Source: Sthenelais limicola
Taxonomy: Eukaryota > Annelida > Polychaeta > Phyllodocida > Sigalionidae
Reading direction: 5' to 3'
DNA: 64,000 bases
NCBI GenBank assembly: GCA_942159475.1
Contig: OW804097.1
Coordinates: 54,146,986-54,210,985, forward strand
Position 1 is the first letter of the stretch, and each line of letters begins with the position of its first letter. The position numbers and the translations under genes were made by a program. The notes under the pieces were generated by a model. The model saw only the letters and a program-made list of their open reading frames with translations. It had not been told where the DNA came from and did not search any database. Below, piece after piece: positions 11,869 through 24,109 of the stretch.

Positions 11869-13148
11869 CCCAGGTAACAAAAAACGTTCGGCCAACGTTT
11901 ACCAATGTTGAATGTCAATCACTTTTACCAACGTTTTGCAATCAGCGTTATATAGAAGTTTTTCCCACGTTTTTATCAACTACGCCGTTTTCATAAACGT
12001 TTTTCCAACCTCACTAATAATGAACCTAATATAACGTTTGTCCATTAACGTCTTAAAAACGTTAAAACAACGTATTCCTAAACACCTCAATTTCACTGCG
12101 GTGAAACAACGTCATCTCTATGGCACAATTTCTGAAAATGTTGACTTTTTTCTGGTGGCCCATAGAAATTTTGTGAGATGTTGATCTAGACCAATTTTTT
12201 CTCCTCTTTTCTCTCCTGGCCTCCAATTTCCTCTATTGGCATTATTGGCGGCGTTATCGGCAATCCGACTGTTCTCACTAGGTGGCAGCACCATAGAACT
12301 TGGCTTTCACTAGGTGCCCTCACAGTTTACTACATGCTATTTACAATTTCTATTAAAAGAAAAGTCTTACTAGTATACTTATATGAGGCATTTATACCTC
12401 ATAGATATTACACTTTATAAACTTGAGAATATTGAAAGCAATGAAATTGATACTTTATCTGTATAATTTACCTGCTTGATGTTGAAAAATGTTGTGAAGA
12501 AAGCACCCTTATAATTCTAATATTATTACTATGGCTACACTGAGGAGCCAAGATTGTTAAACACCAACTTGGAAAGGATACCTATGTTAGCTGCAGGAGA
12601 GGATTCTATTAAAGGTAAGTTTAAGTGATGGAAATGGATGAGGAACTCTGAAAAATTCAAGCAAAGGGACTGCATATAATATGCAGTCTCTCCTTGAATG
12701 CTCTTGGGCAAAATGCTTCTGTGATGAAGCTTGCTTCCCTAACATTGAGCACAACTCTGCAGTGTAGGAGCTGACCAGTGGTACCAAAGATCTTGCAATC
12801 ATATTATTACAGTTCAATTAAACTCATTGTATATGAAGTAAAAAAATAACCCTCTGCAAAGCTATTTCAAAAGACGATGTTTTCCTGTTCATTCAACGTC
12901 ACTAATAAATACCTATACTAACGTTGTTTCAACGTACAATAAAAAAACTTCAAACCAACGTTGTTACAACCAACGTTGTTTCAACGTTCGATAAACCAAC
13001 GTAAAACCAACGTTGGTTTATAAGGTTGGTTTGACGTTGGTTCGAGTCCAGACGATAAAACGTCTTCCCAACGTTATGACAAAGACGTCATTCCGCTTGA
13101 TCCAAGACGTCATTCCAACGTAGAATAAACGTCATTTTGTTATCTGGG
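11869..13148. mobile_element. MITE-like element with CCCAGGTAACAAAA ends and AACGTTG words
   Basis: The left end is CCCAGGTAACAAAAAACGTT at 11869 and the right end, read inverted from 13148, is CCCAGATAACAAAATGACGT. The 1.28-kb body is densely packed near both ends with AACGTTG/CAACGTT words, while the middle (12150-12880) is unrelated AT-rich sequence with no ORF. Related ends occur at 60277/60278. It is non-autonomous; the superfamily is not determined. Confidence 0.65.
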
Positions 13149-13689
13149 AAGGAGTTAAATCGTGGTAGATCATTGGATAAGAACAGTTAAGAGTAGAAAA
13201 GAGCAGGCTCTGTTGCACAAGGGCTGATCCTATTCTTTCCTACTCCTACTCGTTCTTTAGTCTCATACTCTTGACAAGCACAACCGACTGCTATTTCGTA
13301 GGCGGAATAGCTTTGCTATGATATCGAATCACGTGACCGGTTGCCCCCCCCGAGGGATAAACGTACTATTTATTACACCCCTGTGATGTAGTTGCCTATA
13401 CCTTCAGCATTGTATATCGCACTTGGTCAAAGTGGTGCATAACATGAAAATTATGTCGCACTTGAGCGCCCTTGGCGCATACAACCTAGGCAGTGCCAGG
13501 GTGCACATGTACCCAGCTGTTGTTTTGATTTCGCGGAACTCATATTATCGCCCACTCGAACGTTTTTACCGATTTACTCTGGAAATAATAAAGCTAGGGA
13601 CTTTAAATGAAAAGTTCAATCGATGAATCATATGTAAAGATGCGATTTTGGGATGTAATAAATATGGAATACACCTCGACCTCGGCCGC

Positions 13690-13750
13690 GGTTGCGGCGG
13701 GATACCTCGGGACTACGCTGCGCTCCGTCCCTCTGTATCCCGCCGCAACC
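13690..13750. repeat. GC-rich hairpin, 16-bp perfect arms
   Basis: GGTTGCGGCGGGATAC (13690-13705) pairs with GTATCCCGCCGCAACC (13735-13750) around a 29-nt loop that includes ACGCTGCGCTCCGT. It belongs to the same family as the inner hairpin at 15051-15111 and stands out against the AT-rich surroundings. Confidence 0.8.
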
Positions 13751-14803
13751 TTGATGCATAATAGTTCGCCAGATGGCGCCCTCGGCGCATTCCATCTATG
13801 TACCGACACTGTCTTCTGAAGGCCTGTTTTAGTGCTTTTTATTTTTCGGGAACTTTCTAACCCATCCCAGAAGCTAGACTGAGCCAAGGGGAGCCAAGTT
13901 CAAATGGGAACATGTGTCACTTACTGAATAATTATGTCCTCACGAGTATAAACGAACGTGAACCCACGAATTTATTGTGCAACAGATTCTCATCAATACC
14001 CAAAGAACGAACACGATCAGGAAATAAATAAACCGGTGTATAAAGAGTGACCAATGGGGAATAGAAAATGTACATGAGTGAGTGTGTGTGTCCAAAGGTT
14101 TTGATTGTTGTGTCTATATATGGTACACGCATTGCCTAATTTGGACTAAAGGTTGGAAAAGACCAAGTATAGTGATGTCATAAAAGGGAATTCCTCTGGT
14201 GTCTACAGGTTACCTGTTGACCATTACAGTATTGCATGTACACGTACGTGCAAGAGTGTGCAACTTGAGAACGTGCAGACTTAGGACGGGTCCTTGTGCA
14301 ACAGAGCCTGATCGTTTCTAATCATGCTCGTTCTTAACCAAAGATCAACCACGATTTAACTCTTTGGCTTCACGTTCGTGGAAATCCATTGTGCAACAAA
14401 GCCCAGTTCACCTACTTTATCGATTCCACTTGATCAGTCATACATTTCGCACTTCAACGATAGTACACTGAAGTGAGGTAGAAACTGCTTTGATTGACAG
14501 TCCTCCTATTCCCACCCATGCAGACTTGATTGACAGTTAGCTATATGGTCCTACAACCATGATAGGTCCGCCGAAATGTAAACACAGTGTGTGGCTATTC
14601 CCATCCCCCCTTGCAGACTTGATTGACAGTTTGCCATATTATCTATATGGCAGAGAGTGCCTGCTTGGAATCCTACAACCATGATAGGTCCGCCCAAATG
14701 TAGACACAGTGTGTGGTGAACAACAGGCCTACAGGCCCCAGGACGTATAGGCCCAAGTCCAGAGCTGGGGCTATCTAGTATAGCAATAGACAACGAGGAT
14801 TTT

Positions 14804-14888
14804 AGCGTGAGAACGGTCTGTACTCCCATAGACGTCCCAAGGCCGAAGGCCGAGGGACGTCTATGGGAGTACAGACCGTTCTCACGCT
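14804..14888. repeat. Hairpin with 35-bp perfect arms
   Basis: Positions 14804-14838 (starting AGCGTGAGAACGGTCTG) are the exact reverse complement of 14854-14888, around a 15-nt loop AAGGCCGAAGGCCGA. Perfect arms of this length suggest a recent foldback insertion or a transcribed hairpin. No miRNA assignment can be made from sequence alone. Confidence 0.85.
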
Positions 14889-15019
14889 ACAATCCGAGTT
14901 GTATATTGATTTTAGTCCATGATGGAACACGTCAGGTGGCACCACTAGACCAACGCGGTCTGTAGTACCATAAGTGGACGCGAAATCTGACCCAAAATGG
15001 ACTAAATGGAATCTAGCTA

Positions 15020-15142
15020 GGGTTCGGTCTGTCGAAGGGTTCTGTATAGAGGTTGTGGCGGGAGACCGAGGGGCGCAGTGTAGCATAGACCCGAGGTCTC
15101 CTGCCGCAACCGAGATGCATAACCCTTTGACAGACCGAACCC
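15020..15142. repeat. Two-tier hairpin
   Basis: The outer 22-bp arms, GGGTTCGGTCTGTC... (15020-15041) and its inverse (15121-15142), have one mismatch. The inner arms GGTTGTGGCGGGAGACC (15051-15067) and GGTCTCCTGCCGCAACC (15095-15111) have one mismatch. The inner arm resembles that of the hairpin at 13690-13750. Confidence 0.8.
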
Positions 15143-15149
15143 ATGGTAG

Positions 15150-18100
15150 ATTCCATATTTATTACACCCTGTTAAAAGAACACCCAAAATAAAAGAAATA
15201 ATTTCAGCATTCCGCCGTTTTCTATGCATTTTGGAAAGATGAAAAAAATAGTCCCTCCGGTGCAGAGCGCTTGCTTCGATCTACTTGTCAGTCAGAGGCA
15301 GAGGTAGTCGGGGCCAGTTAATGAAATGAATAAGTTATTATCGTAGATATACATGTGGCTACGGTAATTGGACTATAGGTCTAGGTAATATGGCCTATAG
15401 GTCTGCGGTAATTGCAAGTACCAAATATGGTGTGATTCCATCTTGCCATGTTAGACCAGTATTGCCTTATTCTCCCATGTCACAAATTCTCCTTTCAATT
15501 TAGTTTAAACATTAAACAGTGCACTGAGCGATATGAGGCTGATGGGGCCCGCTACTACCAACACACAGCATGGACTAGCGGTGCCTCAAAATTTAGACCC
15601 CAGGAGATCAGGAGAATTAGTTAAAAGGCCCAAAATAGTGGAAGATCTCCTGCCATATCAGGAGATATAGAGCCTCTGGTTAGGTAGGATGCACTTCCCA
15701 CCAATTGAGTTTAAATTCTTATAACAAATTAAGGTCGTTAGATAATAAAATATAACTCTAGTATAACTGATATATTAATTTTACTAATATAACACTGGCG
15801 AAGGTGATTCCTGAATATATTCTGAGTAAATACATGAAGTAGCCTAGAAGATATGGCCCTGGGAGCCTAAATGGATTCAAATACCCCAACTGCACTCTTC
15901 AATTTTGATCATCCTTTCGACCAAACATGTAAATATGAATTTGTTTCAAGTAACATTTTCAGTCTGAGCATAACATGACATCAGACACAAGTATTTGACC
16001 CTGAGAAAACGTTTACCTTGGAAACGCCAGGTAGCTACATTAAGTTCACACTAATTTTAAAGTTAAATCGATCAATAGTTAAATAGATCAATACCGTTAA
16101 TTAATTAATAAAATTAATACTTGTTTTCTACGCCAAACATGTCATTTTACGACTCGTAAAAATAAACGACGGTTGCTTTGCATAATAATGAATCATGAAT
16201 CTCGGTCCGGGTTCTATAGAAATATCTTCAGGACCCGAGGAACAACGTTCTTCGGAACGAGATGGTTTTGGTTGCTTATGTAAATACCTACTGAATAAAT
16301 ATTCCGTTACAAAAAAAAATGGAGCATTCCTCGTGGCTTCAAGATATTTAAGGGCAATTTAAAGGTAGAGAGGCATTGAAACGTCGAAATGGTGCATCGG
16401 AGAACATCGTCCATAAGTGCAATTTATTAGAATTAAAAAGATCTGCAGTCTAGGCCCAGTGTTGAGAGAGTCCCTTCAAACGGAGCGAAAGCTTCTCGCC
16501 TCAAATCGCAACGTGCCATTATAATTCCATTAAGATCGCAAAATTGTATTATATTCCCATCAAACATTCCCCAAAACGCCGAGTCCTAGGCCAGGAAACC
16601 GATTAGCGAAGTAGGCGTCTAATCACTGATATACCATTCTTATCTGATCTGAGGGTTTGGACCTAGACTGTCTGGCTATTGTTACCTTCAATCAAAAAAA
16701 TACTAGAAAATTACCAAACCTATTTTGAAGTACACAAAATAAATTAACGTGTAATGTATCAAATTCATATATAGAATCTAACATTACAAAACAGTAATGT
16801 TTGGTTAGATGACCTTTAACACTATTAAGATATTTTTAAAGGGGTAAATATAGTGTCATACGTCGCAGGGCATGTTTGTTATGCATCAGAGATTCTTGCA
16901 TTATTTCCTTACACCAAAATGGGGTGTTATTTATGAGGGTAAGAGTGGAATTTACCAAATAAAACAGGAGAAAGTTTCTTTCCTGTCCGAATTTAGTTGA
17001 GAAGGTATTATTTAATCATTCCATACAGGTGCAACCTTGGTCCACGCTTCTTGCGAACTAAAATATATGATCGGATCAGCGAGTTACTCGATACAATGCA
17101 CTTCCAAATTTGGTGAAACAAGTGAACATGTGAAATGCAGTTACTGTAGACAACAGAGTTGGTTATAGATAAGAATTAATGCACATGACGTTCAGTACAA
17201 AGTAATATGATTTCTTGTTAACATAAGAGGTGAATTGATATAACATAAAGAAGAGAAACTATGTCTCTAGCTATATAAAATATAAAGTGGTAAAGCTATG
17301 TACGCACTCATGGCGTTCCTGGTGTTACGGATATATATACCGGACATAAAGCTTATACCCTAGACATGTACACCCATGTTCTATATTACATTTAAACCGA
17401 ATTATGTTGTTCTATTCTTGAATATTTCAAAATTGATGATTAGGTGTCATAACTTGTCAATGACATGACCAATGATATGTATAAACATGGTTAGGCTGAT
17501 CAATCACTGAGTTAATGAGTTGAGTCAACTCCCTGTCACCCACCAGTACCCCATATTATGATTTAATGTATCCTTAGAAATCTGGTTTCATTTCATATCG
17601 ACTGCTCCTTCTATAATTGACCATTCCCTGGAGAGTTACAATATGATAACTTCTTATTTGCAAGTGAGCTTCTACCTTTAATGTGCGTCGTCAACGCATC
17701 ATGGCTACTGCTCTATCGAGTTTCTCTTCTATACTAGAATTGAACTATTACATTAACCTGAGTACTGGTGTTGGGATTGTTACATACCAGAGAAATACTT
17801 CGTGTCAACTATATGCCTAATGGCATTGCTATATGAGGGTAGATACCCTCCCATATAGGCAAGGCAATTCATTCCATGCAAGACACTGATGGAGCAAAAT
17901 GTTCATCGATAATTTAGAGATCGTGTCCAGGCAATGTGAGTGAGTGGAAGTTGCAAATAACTGTTGTAGGACAATACTACAGCACAGTATATATGGAAGC
18001 AATGCAACGAGATCCTAGTTATTGAATATCTATCAAGTTCCACAGGAATCGAGTCCAATGAATATTCACTTAATACTATTGACTTCCATTCACTATTTAT

Positions 18101-18300
18101 TATCATACGTTCCTAATAGTAACGAAGTACTTTTAAATATAAACATAAAAACGAGATTATTGTTATCGCACCCCTTATTTGTACGTCTAAAGTGCAATGG
18201 GTATACTAATGATACTAATATGTTGTACCAGCTATCGATTTGTCTTTGTTCTTTTCTTTTTGAAACGATTACAGAGCTAACTTCATTACTTCATAGGCAT
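15150..18300. other. No gene recognised
   Basis: AT-rich intergenic sequence. No ORF of convincing composition, tRNA, or repeat end was identified. Confidence 0.5.
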
Positions 18301-18307
18301 AAAGCAC

Positions 18308-18736
18308 TTACCTCCTGCCACGTAAACGAGTTTTTTCTGTAATCCGGTTGACACCATGAATCGATGTATTCTGTGTAAAGTGAAACAACATGTTTTTCCA
18401 TTTTATTTCTTCTGAATTCTCAATTCCTCCCATGGATCCCAATGCCGTCTTTGCTTTGATGACATCCTCGATTTTTATTTGCGATGCATTAACTTTGATT
18501 TCGCTATTTGCCCTGGCATAGGATCTCCCATATTTAATCTTCATTTCATTTTCCACTGCCTTAGAATCAATTGATGCAGCAAAAAACAAAGCGCTATTTC
18601 TCTTTCCTCCATCTTCAATGTAAGAGGCATTATCTCTCCCTTTTTGGCCAGCAGAATCATATCTCCATGCATTCGAGCTGTAGAGTACATCCCTTACTTC
18701 ATTATGAATATAATGTTCCATAGTCTCAGAGGCCAT
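18308..18736 (-). CDS. Candidate coding exon, unrecognised protein
   Basis: A 142-codon open frame runs from an ATG at 18736. The product is charged and protein-like (Lys, Glu, Ile and Ser rich) with no family I recognise. The TAA that closes the frame lies inside GGAG|GTAAGT, a perfect 5' splice-donor consensus at about 18308-18316, so the frame could be an internal or first exon spliced onward. A competing short plus-strand frame (about 18734-18836) also ends on a perfect donor, CAG|GTGAGT at 18837, so at most one is likely real. No partner exons were identified. Confidence 0.3.
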   Translation of the reverse strand: MASETMEHYIHNEVRDVLYSSNAWRYDSAGQKGRDNASYIEDGGKRNSALFFAASIDSKAVENEMKIKYGRSYARANSEIKVNASQIKIEDVIKAKTALGSMGGIENSEEIKWKNMLFHFTQNTSIHGVNRITEKTRLRGRR

Positions 18737-18989
18737 GCACCCATATATCCGACGACAGCTTCTTCAACGGGACGCAAGGCTTTCCACTTTAAGTGATATG
18801 GTTGTGGCTCATGACTACATACAGAAAGACAACAGGTGAGTGGTTTTAATCCTCGCGGGTCCTCTGTCCCGTCTAACGTATGCAAATGAAGCAGAACGCG
18901 GGTCCTGCACGTGTAAGGACTTGCAGACGACAACAATAATAAGGGACTTGCACCAACACCAAGTTGGAGTCCTCTTCCCTCAGAAACCC

Positions 18990-19185
18990 TTACTTAAAGC
19001 TGCACTCTCAGTTAATATCGGTCCAAAACAAAAGTTTTTCTACTTTTTATTACATTCTTTTACAACCCTTTATGCATTCATATATACCCTTACTTGAATT
19101 GAATGTTTTCTTTATTTTGTCCTTTTGTTGGTCAAAGAAGAGTGTTTTAAGCGCCCCAATTTGTCTTTACTGAGAGTTGAAGGCC
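18990..19185. repeat. Small element with CTGCACTCTCAGTTA ends
   Basis: TTAAAGCTGCACTCTCAGTTAA near 18993 and TTACTGAGAGTTGAAG near 19168 form weak inverted ends. The inverse, AACTGAGAGTGCAGCTTTAA, recurs at about 63672-63692, so the end is a dispersed repeat. The body is T-rich with no ORF. Confidence 0.35.
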
Positions 19186-19889
19186 GAAGCATTGCGAAGA
19201 TTCGTGAATTTTGCATTAAATTCTCCCTTTCTTTGTTTTCTTCTTTTCATACCAACTATTTGGAGCCTCTCCTATAGATGACTCATGCGTCATAAACGCT
19301 CGAGGGAGGGGTGTCAGACGATCCCATACCATAACATTGCGGGGCGTAACGCGGGGGTGGGGGGTGGGGTGTAAATTTTGAGGCAAAAACGCGTTACGTA
19401 ATTTTTGAATGACCCCTTACCAGACCATCGCTGCGTTCCGTTTTTTACTGAGCGCTGCGTTAAATATGAAACGCCCGCCAGGTCAGCTGGAGTGGCTCCA
19501 CTCAATCTATTCCTGGTATAATAATTGTAATAAGACAACCAATTGTAATAAGACAACCTCTTGCAACATGAGCCAAACATATTGTATAACCGACCTTGGA
19601 GCTTCCGTTAACATGAGAAGTAGCAACATTATAATTATCCTTATGACTGTAATCATCCAGGCTAATTAAAAACAAATAGTGCTCAGTGACAATCATGATA
19701 TATATTTTTGATCCGTAATAAGGTATAGACATTTTGGATCGGGCCTCTTAAAAATCGTGATGGATTGATATAATAGTATCATTAAGCAATAAGAGAATCT
19801 GAACGTTTTAATGGGCGTCTGTTAACCATATCCAGGGGGGGTATTTAAGAGGGGGCTGGTGGGGCGGGGGGGGGGGAGCGCTAAACATA

Positions 19890-20080
19890 ACTTAACAAGT
19901 TATAAGTTTATTAAGTTAATCAATCATTTAATGAACTATTTTTCTGTTTAACTTTATAATTAGTTTAAGTTAATGTATATATTGTGCGTTTCCAAAGGAA
20001 ACGAATTTTACGGTCAACTATTTGTGCGCAATGGCAAGTCATAGTTAGCAGTTTGGTTTTTGCTCGACTGAAAATGCTTA
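19890..20080 (+). repeat. Dispersed repeat, second copy at 60465-60650
   Basis: Both copies contain AAGTTAAC..., a TTTAACTTT..TAAT run, the imperfect palindrome GCGTTTCCANNGGAAACG, ATTTGTGC and ..TATAGTTA.CAGTTTG in the same order. No coding potential. Confidence 0.5.
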
Positions 20081-20130
20081 ATATTTAATTAAAAGTGCTT
20101 ATATTTAATTATATGTGTAAATTTTGTGAT

Positions 20131-21579
20131 AATAATATTGGATAAAGAACATAACACTGTTTTGCCATTTATCAATGTTTATTAACATTTACTTAACCAT
20201 AGTATCATTTCTGGTACAAATGTAATGTGCGGTCATTCATTTCCCAATCATTTAATCATGTATACTGGTTAACCTTGTTGAAACAATCTGTATTACTGTG
20301 AACTTAGTAACAGTGGAAACAATTACTAAATAGTAAAGATCACTCAGATTCAGGTATGGGTGGTCCTCTCCAAATGGGTTCCTCTCAAAACCTATACAGT
20401 GGCCTTAAGTGGCAACTTGTCAATCAAACAAAGATAGCCAATAGAATACAACAAATGTCAACCAATAGGATGTCACTGGCCTTCAGGGATTTACTGCAGA
20501 GATGGTAGAAGGTTGTCAATCAAGCAGTCCTTGCATAGGTGCAAAGTTAGTAGTGTTGGTGTGAATTACATAACAGAGATGGGCATCGGGATATCCTCCC
20601 AGATAAGTGTCCACACTCCTCACACCAATCCTCAAAACCAACACCTCAAAATGTATCACATGAACTTGCTATTCAGGATGATTGACAGAATGGTACCCAA
20701 TTCACTAACATTCACAATTTTTTTTTTTTAAAAATACCGTAGAATGTAAAAACTTAAATCTAAGCATTAGGAAGCAACACACACCCTCACCTTCCGTATA
20801 AAGAAGCGGCTTCCTATTATAAAATGCTGCACTATTAATTCACAAGTCAAACCGGTCATATCACTGCGCCAAGTTTTATTTTAATAGTTATATCGCCAAT
20901 CTGGGTTGTCCACTTGTGAGTGATATACGAAATGTCAACATTTTCAACAACCATGCAGCATCCATCACCCACTGCACCATTGAAGTGAAATACTCGGAGA
21001 AAATTAAGTTTTAAATATTGCGAGTTAACCACAGTTATACCTCAATCCCTAACACCATAGGAAAGCGTCATTTATGATATCAAGCACAATCTAAGAATTC
21101 AATTTTGAATTTTCAAACTCACCCGAGGCAGAATACACAGATAAGAAAGGCAAGGTGGGATCAGTTGCAAGATTCTACATGGGAAAGACAAATCAAACCT
21201 CACATTGCCTCATAACCTCACAATATGGCATTCTACACTCCTAATGTATATGAATCTCATAGACATATCTGCACCAAGTAAGTTCATTTACACCGCCGAA
21301 ATAGGGGATTTGCATGTGCCACTGCATGCGCATGTCTATAATAGTGCATGTGGCCAACATTTTTATCGAATACTCCATGCAGATGATGACATGTTTTCCA
21401 TAGCTTTTACATTATACCATAAGTACCATAATTCCATGCCAATCAAGATTAAAGATGGCAGAGATGCAATTCCCCTATTTATTCGCACACATTTTTTTAA
21501 ATCATTATTATTCAGGTTTACGAGCAGTTACATCAGTGTAAAATAGTTATGAGTTAAATCATGGCTCCCCAATTCACCC
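20131..21579. other. No gene recognised
   Basis: AT-rich sequence. The longest frames (to 113 codons near 21205-21546) lack recognisable domains or splice context. Confidence 0.45.
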
Positions 21580-21581
21580 TA

Positions 21582-22444
21582 CACTCTAAGAAAAAAGGCT
21601 TCTTTAAGGTTCTATGGGGAACCTTATGGTTCCCAAAGAACCTAAGGGTTCTTCAACATCTAAAATGGTTCTTCAGGATCATCAGGGGTTCGTCAAAGAA
21701 CCATAGGGGTTCTTTGTCAATTTTAGGGTTCTACTTAAACTTAAAGGGTTCTTTAGCTCATGGAGGTTCTTCAAAGAACCTTATCACACTAGATGGCGCC
21801 ACCTAATAACTAGATGGCAGCATGAACCAGCCTATCATTATTACTAATTACTTTATATTGAAAACACTAGTAAAGCAAATATTATATGATTTTTTTTTTG
21901 TTTTAAATATTTTTATTGGCCACACTACATTACAAAATCTTATGCACTATATATATATTAATTATTCTGTAATTAAGAACATTTTGGATATCATTATCAT
22001 ATATTCTATTTGTGTATGGGATATTTTAGAGAGGGTGTAATAACAATACCCCTTCATCATGCACATCCATATTGTATAGCATCCTAAGTGGACTCAGGTT
22101 TCATCATCTACTTCCATTATTGCAAGGTGAGAGCTGGTAAGGTCTGTCAACATCCAGTGCTGATGATAAATGATGAATTAAAGGATGCAGCTATGCTACT
22201 GTACCTTTAAAAGCTATCTGGGCTGTAGATGTTCAATCTAACCATATTCATGGGTTGCAACTAGAACCATGAGGTTCTACAAAGAACCACTGACAAATCA
22301 ATCTATGGTTCTTGAAAGAACCTAACCTCTGAGTAAAGAACCCCATCAAAGGGGCCTCATCTAGAACCCTTTGGTTCTTTAAAGACCCCCGGATATTTCC
22401 AGCTGGAGGGTTCTTCAAATCCAGGGTTCTTTGTAGAACCCTAC
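21582..22444. mobile_element. TA-flanked MITE rich in AAGAACC words, left part
   Basis: The left TIR CACTCTAAGAAAAAAGGCTT follows TA (21580-21581). The right TIR is at 27350-27364, followed by TA (27365-27366); its inverse reads CACTCTAAGAAGAAAGAGTT. The body repeats GGTTCTT/AAGAACC many times on both strands. The element is interrupted at 22444/22445 by a DIRS retrotransposon. The TA duplication suggests a Tc1/mariner-like transposase source; none is encoded here. Confidence 0.65.
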
Positions 22445-22513
22445 TTATGCTTCGCATCTCCGTCGCTAGACGGTAGCACCAAGGAGATACGTCACGCGTA
22501 TCGATGACATCAC
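22445..22513 (+). repeat. DIRS copy 1 left inverted terminal repeat
   Basis: TTATGCTTCGCATCTCCGTC... through CGTCACGCGTATCGATGACA. The outer part is repeated inverted in the internal complementary region and the inner part inverted at 27159-27182. Confidence 0.8.
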
Positions 22514-22723
22514 TTTTAGTCGCCCTTTCGAGCATGCCATCACGCAAGCCGCGGTCGTAGCGAGATTGGATAGAAATATCTGTGTTAACTTTTTCCTTGT
22601 TGGAAAATTTTTTCACATTCGGGGCCGAGCACCCGATAGACTCTCGTGGGAGACTGGTTCCCCGCTCTGTTGAGTCGTTTGCTAGAAAAATTGAATTTCT
22701 AACAGACACCGGTGTAATCCAAC

Positions 22724-24085
22724 ATGGCGGATTCTCCGGTTGAGTCAGGAGATGGACGTTCGACGTCATCTCGACACTCGTCTCACCGATCAGTGAAGAT
22801 CCATGAAGACAAAGTTAAATCCACTAAGACCAGTGATGATACTGATGATAGTGGTAGTAGACAATCTGAAGATTAGTCGTTGAGCAAAGCCAAAAGCTCT
22901 CATAGCCATTCCCACAGCTCGTCCAAGGACAGACGTCATGACGGTTCGAGAAGAGGTCACAGCAGCAGCCATGGCAGCCATTCAAGCCATTCAAGGTCCA
23001 AGTAGTCTAATCACAGCCGAGATAACCAGAAAAGGGATGAGGTGCAAGACCAAGTCTTGAAAACTTTGGCAGTGATTAATGATCAACTGGGAAAAGTCAA
23101 TAAACGACTGGACTCAGTGGAATCGGATTTGAAAAAACCGGTCAAACCCATTTCACGGAAAAGAATCCATGACGTGAGCTCTGACAGCTCGGATGATAGT
23201 TCTTGGTTGGACGAGGACTGTCCCGATGATTCCTTCCACGATGGGGTGAGTGAATACAGCGATTTTCCTCAAGCTAAGAAGGCTAAAACTGATTTCTCCT
23301 TCACCGCACCCAGGCCCCTAGCCGGAGCTTCGGCGAAGTCTGTGTGGGAAACCTTGGCTGACGACATCGAAGACGATGACAAAGTAGGTGACCCTGTGCA
23401 CGAGCACATTAAAACATTCTTTGACAGGCGTATGAAAACCACATTGTCGACTGATGGACTGAAAAAGTCCATGGACAGATATTATAGACCTAAAAATCTG
23501 TATTACCTAACCCCTTACTCTCTAAATGTCAAAATCAGAGATGCTCTCCCGAAGGAAGCACGTGAGAACGATGACAAACTGAAGCGCAATGAACTTTTGT
23601 TTATGAAAATTGTGGGGGCGGTTCTGTGTGCGGCTCAGAAAATGAAAGAGCACGAAAAGGAGGTAGATTGGATTATCAGGCCGATGGAAGACATAGCCAA
23701 TGCAGTGGCGATGGCCTCGTATTTTATCAGATTCAAACTTGTAAAAGACAGGCGTCAGGCAATAAGATCGTTTCTTCCACAAGAGTATAAGAATCTTGCC
23801 AACGACTCAAATCCACCTGGAGTGACTTATCTACTCTCAGATAACTTGGAAGGTTCGCTGAAGGAGAGCAAGCATGTGGCAAGACTGGCCAAACGCATGG
23901 AAGACATGAAAAAGTCTACATGGGAGAAGAAGGGGAAATCCCAGAACTCCAAAAACCAGCAAGGCAAGTCCTCCAAAAAAGGCAAGGGAAAAAACTTCTC
24001 CAAAGGAAAGAAATATTCGAAGGGAGGTGACAAGTCCAACCAAAAGTCGGATTTTCCCAAGGGGGGAGCCAACTCGAAAGAGTAA
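22724..24085 (+). pseudogene. DIRS copy 1 gag-like ORF, two TAG stops
   Basis: From the ATG at 22724 the frame is coding-like and Ser/His/Arg-rich for about 105 codons, but has in-frame TAG codons at 22874 and 23003. It is then open to the stop at 24085. The downstream 347-codon part has an acidic Ser/Asp patch, a conserved-looking central domain, and a Lys/Gly/Ser-rich basic C-terminus suited to nucleic-acid binding. The layout is like that of the 485-residue product of copy 2. Both premature stops argue for a pseudogene. Confidence 0.7.
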
Positions 24086-24109
24086 CTCCCGAGGCAGGTA
24101 GGTCAGTAC

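Noticed and set aside
22248..22769. 173-codon minus-strand frame
   Set aside because: It runs across the MITE/DIRS junction and is a by-product of the repeat sequence; the real frames there are on the plus strand.
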